DNA of 64,000 nucleotides from Anastrepha obliqua. Its lineage: Eukaryota > Arthropoda > Insecta > Diptera > Tephritidae. The position numbers and the translations under genes were made by a program. Shown here piece after piece: positions 9,932 to 20,000 of this stretch (the stretch's first letter is position 1; each line of letters starts with the position of its first letter). Below the pieces are notes generated by a model. That model was not told the origin of the DNA. It did no database searches and saw nothing but the letters and a program-made list of their open reading frames with translations. The stretch covers positions 68,962,501-69,026,500 of the forward strand of contig NC_072896.1 of NCBI RefSeq assembly GCF_027943255.1, read 5' to 3'.

Positions 9932-10180
9932 AAATGTAGGCCGCAACTGAGCCATAATTCGGCTACCCGTAAACACCAATTTTGCATATTTCGCTGGAGG
10001 ACTTTGGTCGATATCTCGTGAATAGCTTTAGTAATGTTGGGTTCCAATGCCTCAATCGAAGCTGGTTTATTCACAAAGCATTTAGACTTTACATACCCCC
10101 AAAAAAGAGTTCAAAGGTATAATATCACACGATCTTGGTAATGGACGAGAAATAAGTCTTTCCATGATGAAATGTCAATG
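9932..10180 (-). pseudogene. DD41D-type transposase C-terminal fragment
   Basis: Minus-strand frame from about 10100 to 9938 reads WGYVKSKCFVNKPASIEALE, then NITKAIHEISTKVLQRNMQN, then WCLRVAELWLSCGLHLKSYL and a stop. Intact relatives in this window read FLWGYVKSLVYADKPETIDVLE and so on. This is the region after the last catalytic Asp. The DIIP...DFFLWG segment upstream is frameshifted but its trace (DNA around 10100-10130) is visible. No ends of the element are left. Confidence 0.75.
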
Positions 10181-11165
10181 AATACTGAAAAAAGTTATAT
10201 ATTAATATATGTAGTCACTTGTGGTCTGTCAAAAAACCCTATTAGAAAAATTACCTCCAATCTGATTACCCTTTATAAGGAGACTATACTTATAATTTCA
10301 GCATTACAACAGCCTAGGTAGGCTGTTTTTCTGCGTTTGATGTTTCTTAGAAGCTCTCTTTTGCTATTAACTCTTCGAAGTACTTCAAAGTTGAAGATAC
10401 GGTCGGTCCACTGAGTTTTCAGTAGTCTTTAAAGTACTACTCGCCTATGTATATGTCTGAAAAAATAAATCATACGATAAAATCCTACAGCTAAGTCTGA
10501 CAATAAAGTTGGGAGAGGCAGATACTTTAGAAAATATAAAGAGGGAAGGTAACCCATCTTATTAATTATGCACCCAGCTCATACTCGAAGTCAAGAATTC
10601 GGGACGAATTCACTATCAGTGAATTAAAAAAAAATCCATAAAAAGCTATACTACTCGTATCTAAAATGATAGTTTCCTACAATAAAATTCATCAATTTGA
10701 TTATATGCAAAATAGAAGGAATTCAATAAATCTCGTCAGTCTTCAACAAGTGGATTTCCCTACGGGGCATAAACTACGTATTCGTAACTGCGTTTGAATG
10801 TTAAAACAGATCAGCTGGTTAAGCACTTTGACCGTCTAAGCTCACTTTTACTTGTGACTCAGAGCGGTGGCATTTTAATAATTAAGCCGCTTAAGTATAA
10901 ACAATTTTTTATAACCTTTTAGTACATTTGCATATATTTTCATTAATGACATTTTAAAACACATTACTAGGCACTTGGAGACTTTACATTCATATATAAC
11001 ATACTCGTAATATGTGAGTATTCATAAGAAATTTTGCTTTCGAGCAACAGTGCAATTCTCTCTTAATTTGACCTAGGTGGTTATGGGATAATTCGCAGAT
11101 AATGAAGTGTTATAAATATATTAAATCTTACTAAAACTGTTTATTAAAAACAAAACAAAGAATGT
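10181..11165. other. no gene recognised
   Basis: AT-rich. A perfect 9-bp-stem hairpin (AACAGCCTAGGTAGGCTGTT, about 10309-10328) is the only structured feature noticed. Confidence 0.4.
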
Positions 11166-11208
11166 ATACTCCGACGCAAAATTATAGAACCGCCACATAT
11201 TGAAAAGT
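11166..11208. repeat. terminal repeat of an unidentified (Tc1-like?) element
   Basis: TATACTCCGACGCAAAATTA followed by TAGAACCGCCACATATTG matches, in inverse orientation, the sequence ending at 28612 (TATACTCCGTTGAAAAGTTA, TAGAACCACTATATATTG when reversed). Shared ends 17 kb apart mark a dispersed DNA transposon family; no transposase was recognised next to either. Confidence 0.5.
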
Positions 11209-11440
11209 TTTGATTATTTATTTTCTAATTTGAATTTTTTTTGTAATATAGTTGAATCTGTAACAAATACCATTTTGATCCAAGTTTCAAGCTTTGTAAA
11301 ATATTTAATAAATTCTAAAATTTAGTATGGATGACATTTTCTTATGTAGAGAAGATGCGTATTAGCGTCAGGGATAATAGTCCAGTCATCTGGTAGTTTG
11401 ACCTGGAAAGTTTTGCGGGGGTTTTGAAACTGGATAACTT

Positions 11441-11650
11441 TTATAGATTTTGGGATGCCCTTTTCGAATTTCAACTTTGCCACCTCAAAATGGCGCCTAA
11501 AAACAGTTTTTTTACAATACCTCCATTCCGAGGCATTTTATGAGAAAAACATATGTATACAAAATTAAACTAGAGATAATTTCCTACATTTTATGTTATT
11601 ACGATTTTTTGTAAAATCAATAGTTTTTGGCGTATGAGCGCCACAAAGTA
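11441..11650. repeat. left long terminal inverted repeat
   Basis: Starts TATAGATTTTGGGATGCC (from about 11442), contains AAAATGGCGCCTAAAAACAG and ends GAGCGCCACAAAGTA. Inverted match to 13107-13332; it lacks an internal stretch of about 27 bp that the right arm has. Confidence 0.85.
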
Positions 11651-11790
11651 CATTTTAATATGCGTTATCGAAAAAAACTCATTTCCACACCACCTGGAGG
11701 TAGAGTAAGCGGCGCGTTTCTTTTATCGTGGTGTCCCCTGTAGGCCTAATCCACATGTGATGCACACTTTCTCAAATTTAGCACAATCTC

Positions 11791-13065
11791 CTACGTTTTA
11801 CCGTTGCGAGTTCGTCTTGGGCACCGACCGTCGCAGACTGAAATCTCGTCCCCATCATCTGCGATACGATTATCAGAGTCATCACAATCCTCTTCGTTGA
11901 TCGTCTCATCAAACGTTTGCTCTAAAATAGTTGTACTTTCTTCTTCTTCTTCATCGTAATCCAATTGCACTTGCGAATTTTTACAAGCACCACTACAATT
12001 TGTGCATATAACGGAGCATTTTAACCCAGCTTTTCTGCATCCACAGGCCTTCTGACATCCCTTTTTACATTTGCAAGAAATAAGTTTTAACAAGGATTCT
12101 GCAGCTGGGGGCTCGAGTGTCGTAACAGGAACTAACCCATTTTTGTTTCTGTTCCATCCCCATTGTTCTGCATTTTGTTCATTGTTCATTCCCGTACCAC
12201 TGCTGAACCTGGTGATAGGTTCGGAATGAATGCTGTCGTGCTGCTGCCTCTGTTGGTGGTAGGGACGCAATATTAAATTTATTTTTATATGCTGATTTTG
12301 TGAAGCATGCATATCTGTACTCATTTAAATACATGATTTTTTTACTTTTCACATCACTGTAACCGTATAATTCAAGAAGAAAACGTTCTCCTGCTTTAGC
12401 AATAATCTCTGGATCGGCGTTTGGATTTTTAAATACCTGAATAACCTGGTTTAAATTAGGATTTTTTCGGAGTACATTAATGAATTTCATTTTTTCATGA
12501 TAAAATAGTGCACATGTTGTATCACAGCCACTGAATGCATGCAGAAATAGAATAGGTATGAACTGCAACTGTTTGATCTATAATACTTTCAGTGGAATAT
12601 ATTTGTTGGGTAATTTTACTTTTTGCTGGTTCGAGAAGAAGATATACATATATTTATCTTCGCCGACCACTATTACGGTGAAACACGTATTGCGGTGTTG
12701 ATGATTAGCGTATCCGCATCTTCCGTGGCTTGTGAGACCATGAAATTCTCAGCTTCAAATTTTGTTTTCAACATTTTAAAGAGGCGGTTCTTGTTCGCAT
12801 CATTTCCCAGAAATTTATCTTGTGACACAGTTGGAATCATTGTCTCATCAAAAAGTATGTCTACTGCGATGCCAAATGACTCGGTGACATATATTGCATC
12901 GCCAACATTTATGTCTGCAGAATGTTGCTTAAATGCCTTGTGCATTGAAGATTTAACGCATTTACGCATTCCTTTGAGGTCGAGAGAGAAAGGGACCCTT
13001 TCAACAAAGGCGACCATTACCCTTATACCTGCTTTTCTAAAACCTGCTATAGTAGAAGATTATTG
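11791..13065 (-). pseudogene. PIN/FEN1-like nuclease + CXC (Tesmin/TSO1-like) protein, broken
   Basis: Three minus-strand pieces in order. 13017-12673: VDILFDETMIPTVSQDKFLG ... SQATEDADTLIINTAI, resembling the acidic EADT helix of PIN/XPG-like nuclease folds. After a deletion that probably removed the next strand (a VIVVGEDKYMYIFF remnant at about 12670) comes 12568-12179: PILFLHAFSGCDTTCALF, then LPPTEAAARQHSFRTYHQVQ. A frameshift near 12183 leads into 12140-11791: ISCKCKKGCQKACGCRKAGL then KCSVICTNCSGACKN, a CXC-type zinc-binding motif, and an acidic tail. Proteins with this HAxxGCDTT + CXC layout are, from memory, multicopy and uncharacterised in insects and cnidarians. The nuclease role is inferred from fold-like motifs only. 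Confidence 0.7.
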
Positions 13066-13106
13066 TAGAGAAATATACGAAAAAACGTGGTGGTGTAGGT
13101 GAATAT

Positions 13107-13332
13107 TACTTTGTGGCGCTCGTACGCCAAAAACTATCGATTTTATAAAAAGATCGTGTAATAATATCTCTAGTTTAATTTTGTACACATATGTTTTTCT
13201 CATAAAATGCGGCGGAATGGAGATATTCTAAAATAACTGTTTTTAGGCGCCATTTTTTCAAGATGGCGGTGCTAGCGTCGTAGATACGAGGTGGCAAAGT
13301 TGAAATTCAAAAAGAGCATCCCAAAATCTATA
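13107..13332. repeat. right long terminal inverted repeat
   Basis: Starts TACTTTGTGGCGCTCGTACG and ends CCCAAAATCTATAATG. Reverse complement of 11441-11650 with scattered mismatches and one extra stretch (GATGGCGGTGCTAGCGTCGT region). Confidence 0.85.
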
Positions 13333-13369
13333 ATGAAAATTTTAAACTACTTCAAAGGTTACCTTTGAG

Positions 13370-13935
13370 GCTCAATTATTTTTGATTTATTCACATAAAC
13401 TTTTAGATGGTCACACAGATAAAATAATTCAATAACTTTAAAGAGTATCGCCTAAGTGGGCAAATTGTTGCAGGAAATTGTAAAACTATTCTTTCCAGGC
13501 CCATCATTAAAAATAAATTTATTATTATTAGTTATGTGGCATGTCACACAGTTTTGCTGAAACTACACTTCATCAGTAGCTATACCATCAAAAATGGGGC
13601 AAGAAACCGACGTTCATATGCATCGATTTTCAGCTGAATTGTTTTTTATATAATGATCCAATGACAGCACCAGACCCCAATTAACAATGAATGTGCTCTG
13701 ATGTCCTTACTTCGACTTTTTTATTATTTTATTCCGAACTTTTTGGATGACTATATTGATAGGAAATATCTACCTCATCGAAAATATAAATTTAGTTGTT
13801 TAGTTTAGTTTTCATCTTTTATAGTAGATTTTAATCATTTTTTACCAAATTTCAGATCTTTTATTTAACACCTGGCAAAAAAAATGACTCCAAAATATAT
13901 CAGATATCAAAATAGAACACTGCTAAAACGAAATA
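13370..13935. other. no gene recognised
   Basis: AT-rich. A patch at 13530-13690 weakly recalls a transposase catalytic strand in one minus-strand frame but is too eroded to call. Confidence 0.4.
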
Positions 13936-14834
13936 CTTCTGCTCAAATATGAACGAGACTTTATCAATAAAACATGACATATGGCAAAAATAAATTTTTT
14001 GTTGGATAGTAGGACTGTTATAAGCTTACATGGCAAATTTCAGCGTGATATGTCACATAGTTTGTTTTCTGTGCTACTGTAAACAAGTCAAGCTCGAGAA
14101 TTCAAGTTGAACAAAGAATTTGTTTGAAATTTTGTTATTCCAACAAAATTTCGGCTTCAGACGCCTTAAAAATGTTGCAGACAACCTATGGGGACTCTGC
14201 TCTATCGCGTGCACGTGTTTTCCAGTGGTACAAATCGTTCAAAGAGGGCCGTACATCAACCCAAAAAACCACGCCAAAGTCGCTCAAAAATTAAGGTTAT
14301 GCTGACTGTTTTTTTCGATTACGAAGGTGTGGTGCACTCGGAGTTCCTTCCGCAAGGCCGATCGGTTAACGCTGAATATTATTTAGACGTTTTAAAGCGT
14401 TTGCGCGAGAACATTCGTCTTAAAAGGAAGGAATTGTGGGACAACAAGTCATGGTTCTTGCATCACGATAATGCACCAGCTCACACATCACGTCTTGTTC
14501 GCGATTATTTGAACAAAAATAATGTTAATATCGTTCCGCAGGCACCGTATTCGCCTAATATGGCTCCATGTGACTTTTTCCTGTTTCCCAAGCTCAAGTT
14601 GCCGCTCCGTGGAAAACATTTTGAGACAATTGAAGTCATAAAAGAGAATTCGAAGAAGGAACTGAAATCGATACCGAAATCGGGCTTCCAGAAATGCTAT
14701 GATGATTGGAAAAAACGTTGGCATATGTGTATCGCGTCCAATGGTGATTACTTTGAAGGAGATAAAATAAAAATTGAACAATAATTAACCGTTTGTGTTT
14801 TATTAAATCAGTCTCGTTCATATTTGAGCAGAAG
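13936..14834 (+). mobile_element. mariner deletion copy, sister of the 7357-8279 element
   Basis: 899 bp flanked by TA (13934-13935, 14835-14836), with short inverted repeats starting CTTCTGCTCAAATATGAACG at both ends. The leader matches the arms of 7357-8279, but a small deletion after CTCGAG removes the start ATG. The N-terminus (QVEQRICLKFCYSNKISAS region) is followed by a large internal deletion removing the first catalytic Asp. The frame 14188-14784 then carries FFDYEGVVHSEFLPQGRSVN, HHDNAPAHTS, APYSPNMAPCDFFLF (DD34D spacing) and a complete C-terminus ending SNGDYFEGDKIKIEQ. It preserves the original 3' end and so shows what the sister copy lost. Confidence 0.9.
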
Positions 14835-14959
14835 TACAACCATTAAAGACTAAAGAAGTATTTGTGTACAACGCCAAAATATGGAAAGCGTATGAACCAA
14901 TTGTCATTATATGTTACATATTATTGCTTATGGCTATCTATAACCGTTTCTTATGAGGA

Positions 14960-15500
14960 CTAGGACACTCGGCAAAAATGGTTACCGAGGAAATCATTCA
15001 AAAAGATTGACATGACATGATTCTCGCTGATCATCGTACGAAAGTGCGCGAAGTAACAGAGCCCACAGGTGTGTCGACCGCAACGGCAATTAATTTTTAT
15101 ATGATAAGTTGGCGATGAAAAATTGTCGCTCCGATGGGTGTCTCGATTGCTAACAAGAAACAACAAATGGATGCGGACAAGGCAGTAGGAAGGAATTTTT
15201 GCGGCGAGTTGTGACCGTTGATGAAACTTGGATTAATTACTACACACACATATTACACACCAGAAACTACGTATCAATCAAAATAATGGATTTCTCCCGG
15301 TGAATCTGTTCCAAAGACGTCTCATCGGCCGGGGATGCGAACGGATTTTTCTGAAAAAGAAAGAGCGATCACTGGACAATACTACAGTGAATTATGTGGC
15401 CACTTTCACAAAAACTTGAAGGAGACACGGCTGAATTTGGCGAAGGAGGTGTTGGTTCACCACAATAACGCACCAGCGCATGATGCACCAAAAAATGGTG
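14960..15500 (+). pseudogene. mariner relic, irritans-like
   Basis: Scattered plus-strand motifs in mariner order: helix-turn-helix remnants around 14975-15100 (TKVREVTEPTGVSTATAI), RRVVTVDETWINYYTH at about 15205-15250 (first catalytic motif; irritans-type elements have VT.DETWIH.YTPE), a SRLIG/KRPK-like remnant at about 15320, and KEVLVHHNNAPAHDAPKN at about 15440-15490, where the second catalytic Asp is replaced by Asn. Everything beyond is lost in a T-rich tract. Many frameshifts; old copy. Confidence 0.7.
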
Positions 15501-16800
15501 TCTAAATTTGTAAAACGGGTACTTTTTGAACTCCCCTCGAACATACAAAGTTAAAAAAAAAAAATTTTCTGGAAAATTAAATTTTGTTTTCTTAATTTTT
15601 TTTCTGGAAAATTTATTTTTTTTTTTTCTGGACAATTTTTTGTTTTGAGGAACATTTTTTTTACATGTTTTTTACATTTTTTTCTTATTTTGTTGGAAAA
15701 CACTCCCCTAGTCTTTTTCTTATCTTTTTATTAATAGCTGTGATTATATTCAGCAATTTCTGAATAAATACGTACAGTGACTCAGCGAAAAATACGTAGC
15801 GATGTTTCAATATATTTCCAAACGGACGAAATATGGTATAGGAGTATATATGCTGGCACTTTCCTAAAGCAATATTATGTACACGGTGGTTATTAACAAT
15901 GTCAAAAAAATTTTTTTTTTTCCTAAACAAGTTTCTTTAAAAAACATCATTAATGCTAAAATAGTAACGGAAAAAAATATAAATATGTTAAAAAGAGCCG
16001 AAGATATTTCGCTTTAAAAACCTCTATATCAATATTTTCAACATTGAATAAATATGGAAATTATTAAACTTTTTTCAAAATATTCTCAAATTACTTCTTA
16101 TTCTACTCAAGCTTGCAAACAAAGCAGTTTTCAGGAAATTAGTGACAACATCCAAATAGTTTGGTCACACTTCGTGTTTTCTTTGCTTGTTTGTTCCAAG
16201 AAACAAAGACATAAATAACATGCCATATCTACATTTTCCGGCCGCTTTTTGTATTTTCGTAAGTGACACAAAATAAAGCATTTAGCTGAAATCAAATTGT
16301 TCAAAATCGTTCGTCTTATCGCCGACAGCATATTTTTATATTCAAATAACGCGATAAGTGCCACAAAGAAATGCAAACCCCTTTTGTCGTCGGATGCATA
16401 TGCGAGGGGCAGCTGATAAGTTTGAGACCTAAGCGGCAAAGCGCTGACTTATCTCATCGTTGCGTAATCCGTTGCTAGTTTAAAGAACGTCTCCATTTTT
16501 ATTCAGTAATCACTTTAGGCAATGAACTTACAACTCCCCCTCGTATGGGTAGAAAGATTATTAGCAGCAGTTCGAATGCATTGCTTTTCCCCCATTGTCA
16601 ACAACTAAGTCGCTTGCCTACAAACAATTGCGTGCACACACATAAATATACATACATATAAATACATCAATGAGTTAATGGGTTGAAGTTCAATCAGCAG
16701 CAACTTTATTATAGATATGTGCCACCCATAAAAATATGATTAAAAACATCTGAAAGTTTTAGTTGATGTTTTGTTTATAACAGATTTTGAAACTTAGTGC
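15501..16800. other. T-rich tract and AT-rich intergenic
   Basis: 15545-15710 is dominated by T runs with TGGAAAA interspersed. The remainder (to the first exon of the NRF-6-like gene) has no convincing frame. Regulatory sequence of the gene should lie in its last part, but no TATA box or initiator was confidently located. Confidence 0.4.
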
Positions 16801-17001
16801 TACTCGAGTTGCCAGCGCAGCTAGTGTAAACAGTGCGCAATAAAAATACTCGTTTTATGATAAGTGAAATAGCGAAAGTAAAGGAAATACTGTAGCTATG
16901 CATGTGCTAGTGTAATTAAGTAGGAATAAATACAAATAAAACGTTGAAAACCCAATTTATCAATTATTAGTTTAGCGTTCCACCTGAATGTTCTAGACGC
17001 G

Positions 17002-20000
17002 ATGTTTAAGAATAGCATCAATTTATTCTTTATGCTCACACTAATCCAACTGACAGCTGCAATTGACTCTGCGCACCCAAACACAGTGAAAGCAGCGTCA
17101 ATTGCCCAGCAAAATTTACACAGAACATTCCAAAGCACATCGCTCTTATATGGCTTATCAACTCTAAGTGATGAGAATTTCATCGAACAGCGCTGTCACG
17201 CCCACTTGCAGCTATTCCAGCAGGGTGTAATGGATAAATTGCCATGGGCTTTGAAAAGTAAGTTAGTAAATATATTTTATTTTTATTTTTTGAAAATTAA
17301 ATAACTTTTAACTTGTTCACATTTTTTACTGTGCGGCCAATAGTGTTCGACGCTTCAGCCAGTATCGAGCCAGGTTTCACATTCGGTAACAATTTCTGGT
17401 TGGGCAATCGTGAGGTTTGCGGCGCGGTAGGGCAGCCTACGAATATGCAAATTTCCGCGCATCTATCACATCATATGAATGCCGAGCTACTAACCTCAGT
17501 GGCGCCCTTCGCAACCGACTTTCGTGTCGTTTATTTGCGACATAATTCTAGCTGGCAGGTGGATCCACTTGTGCTTGTTTTTGCCAGTCGCGTACATGTG
17601 GCTCTCTGTTTGCCGAGTGCTTGCTCTGAGCGTGAAATTCGGCGTCTTACAAATGCCTACTTGGCGACCGATCTTTTTGCAGCTAATGAGCTGTACGATA
17701 TGCATTTGCAATATGAATATACGAAGGATTTGAAGCTGAAAGCGGCGACTTTCATGAGAGCCTCCTTATATCTCTGCTGTATTTTTATACTAACAACAAT
17801 TGGCCTTACGGTAGTTGCCATGTCAAGCAAGAAATTGCAGGATATAGAAATACTTAAAGAAAAGGTGACGAAAGTGGCTACTGGCGAGGAAAATGGCACT
17901 AAGGCTCCACACTCCGATTCCCAACAAGCACTACAACAAGTAGTGCCGGCAGTAGACCTTATCGCTTGCTATGACATCCAAGCAAATTGGCGGCACATTT
18001 TCACTCCCACCAAAGCGGGTCAAACATTTGCCGCCTTGAACGGCTTGCGTTTTGGTAGCGCCTTATGCGTCACCTTTTACCATTACTTGATGTTCCTCTT
18101 CAATGGTACAAGAAACAAGTTGACGCTTTTCAGTTATCAAGTACATATAGGAAATGTGGATATATTTGTTGATATCTTTTTTACGATCAGGTATGCAAAA
18201 AAGTTATGACCTATATTTTTAATATTTTTTTGAATTTCACTTGCAATTTCTTATTTTAAAGCGGTTTCTTGCAAGCCTACAACCATTTCCGGAATGTCAA
18301 GTTATTGCAGATTATACGTCAAAATAATTTGACACAAAATTTAAAGTTAATTGGAATGTATTTATTTCACCGCTACTTGAGGTAAGTAAACCAGAAGGAA
18401 TGGAGTAAAATTATCATGCCGTTGTCTTCGTATGCATACAGTCACTCAAACAAAAAAGTGTGGTCCGGTCAAGAACGCTGCAGAACTGCAAAGTGTTTTG
18501 TGACAAGTCCGAACAGAAAACTGTCAAACTTTCTACTAAAACTTAGAAGGAAAGACGTTCGGTTGATGGTCGGTATCATTACAGGACACAACTCATGGGG
18601 TCAGCATATGATCACCATCGGAATCTTTGAAAACCCAATGTGCCTGTCATGCTTGGAGGAGGCGGATAGCACTGAGCACTTTCTCTGCGAGTGTCCTGCC
18701 TTTGCTAGAGCACGGCTACGAGTTTTGGGCTCTGATGTCATGAGAATGAGTAATATTCGTTTTCTAAAACTGGAGAATATTTACAGATTTGCCAAAGAAT
18801 CTGGAAAATTCTCACAGGACTAACTATCTCTATCTCTGTCTCTATTCTTTCCTATCTCTTTCTCTGATACTTTTCTCGTTTTCTCCTTTCCAGAGCTTTA
18901 AATACAATGGGCTCTTTAGCCTGAGTGATTTAGGAGCCACCAAAGATCCTGGTGCTCCTTGGCTCGACCTTTTCAAATTCAAATTCAAATTCATCCACAT
19001 TTCGTTGTAATGCACAAAAACAAATATATACAGAGAATTTACCCTGCAGCTTAAATGATACAGTTAAAAAAGCGCATCTATTTATTTCTAATTTTTGTAA
19101 ATTTTAAGGTATTTCGTACTTTGTAGGGTATCTTTCATTATCAATTACAGCTTGAAGTCAACGTGAAATGGTTTTTGTTTTTATAATCTTTCCGACTTTT
19201 CAACTAACTAACCACAAACTTTCTTATATTATTTCCTTTTCAAATTTTCCAAATTTAGACACAGCACTATTGTTTTCTTTTCACAATATACAGGGTGGCT
19301 GATGAATTTTGTTACATTAAGAAACTCAAATAACTTTTTTTTAGTGTATGGAATTCATTTATTTTTTTTTTTAAGTTAAAGGTCATTAAATTTTATTAAA
19401 TGTAGCTTAACTAGTTTTAAAAATAATTGAATTTAAATGCCCCCCATGCTCGTTGACACAAGTGCGGCATCTTAGTATAAAGTTGTTCATTGCTGCTTTG
19501 AGAGCTGCGACAGGAATAGCCGCAATTGTTGCCCGAATGGATTGTTTTAGTTCATCCAAATTTGTTGGCTTTGTTTTATAAACTTCTTGTTTACATAAAC
19601 CCCACAAGAAAAAGTCAGGTGCAGTAAGGTCAGGCGACCTGTGGGGCCAACGAAATTCGGAGTTTCTTGAAATCAGTTTATTGGGAAATTTTCGTCGCAA
19701 CTCTGTCATAACAGTCTGGGCTATGTGAGACGTTGCCCCATCTTGTTGAAACCACACAGAGTTGAAAGGAATTCTCTTTCGGCGTAGTTCTGGATAGAAA
19801 AATTCTTTCAGCATTTTCAAATAACGGTCTCCAGTAACCGTAACGGTGTGACCATTTTCTTCAAAAAAATAAGGCCCGACAATATCTGTGGGTTAGAAGT
19901 ACTCCATATTCGACAATTTTGTTTGTTCACATTGCCGTTTAAATCGAAATGGGCCTCATCAGACATGAAAAGGCAGTTTAACATGTTTTGGTCTTCTTCC

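Larger units (their letters stand above)
11441..13332 (-). mobile_element. long-TIR element encoding a PIN/FEN-like + CXC protein
   Basis: A unit of about 1.9 kb framed by inverted repeats of 210 bp (11441-11650) and 226 bp (13107-13332); the difference is one indel of about 27 bp. Between them a single minus-strand protein, broken by a deletion and two frameshifts, fills nearly all the space. The true outer ends may lie a few tens of bases farther out (11400 / 13370), where similarity fades, and I could not fix a target duplication. Long inverted repeats around one gene argue for a DNA transposon. No classical DDE transposase is present, so the mobility mechanism and autonomy are open. Confidence 0.7.

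Noticed and set aside
10309..10328. 9-bp-stem hairpin as a terminator or regulatory RNA
   Set aside because: Isolated palindrome in eukaryotic intergenic DNA with no associated transcript or repeat copies.
12623..13102. Plus-strand 159-codon frame within the long-TIR unit
   Set aside because: Shadow of the minus-strand PIN-like gene; it has no motif of its own.
13530..13700. DD41D transposase scrap (FQQN.VTCH-like residues on the minus strand)
   Set aside because: Only about 10 residues are suggestive and the surrounding frames give no support.
16131..16439. 102-codon minus-strand frame upstream of the NRF-6-like gene
   Set aside because: No start context, no domain, and no similarity to any feature; treated as chance.
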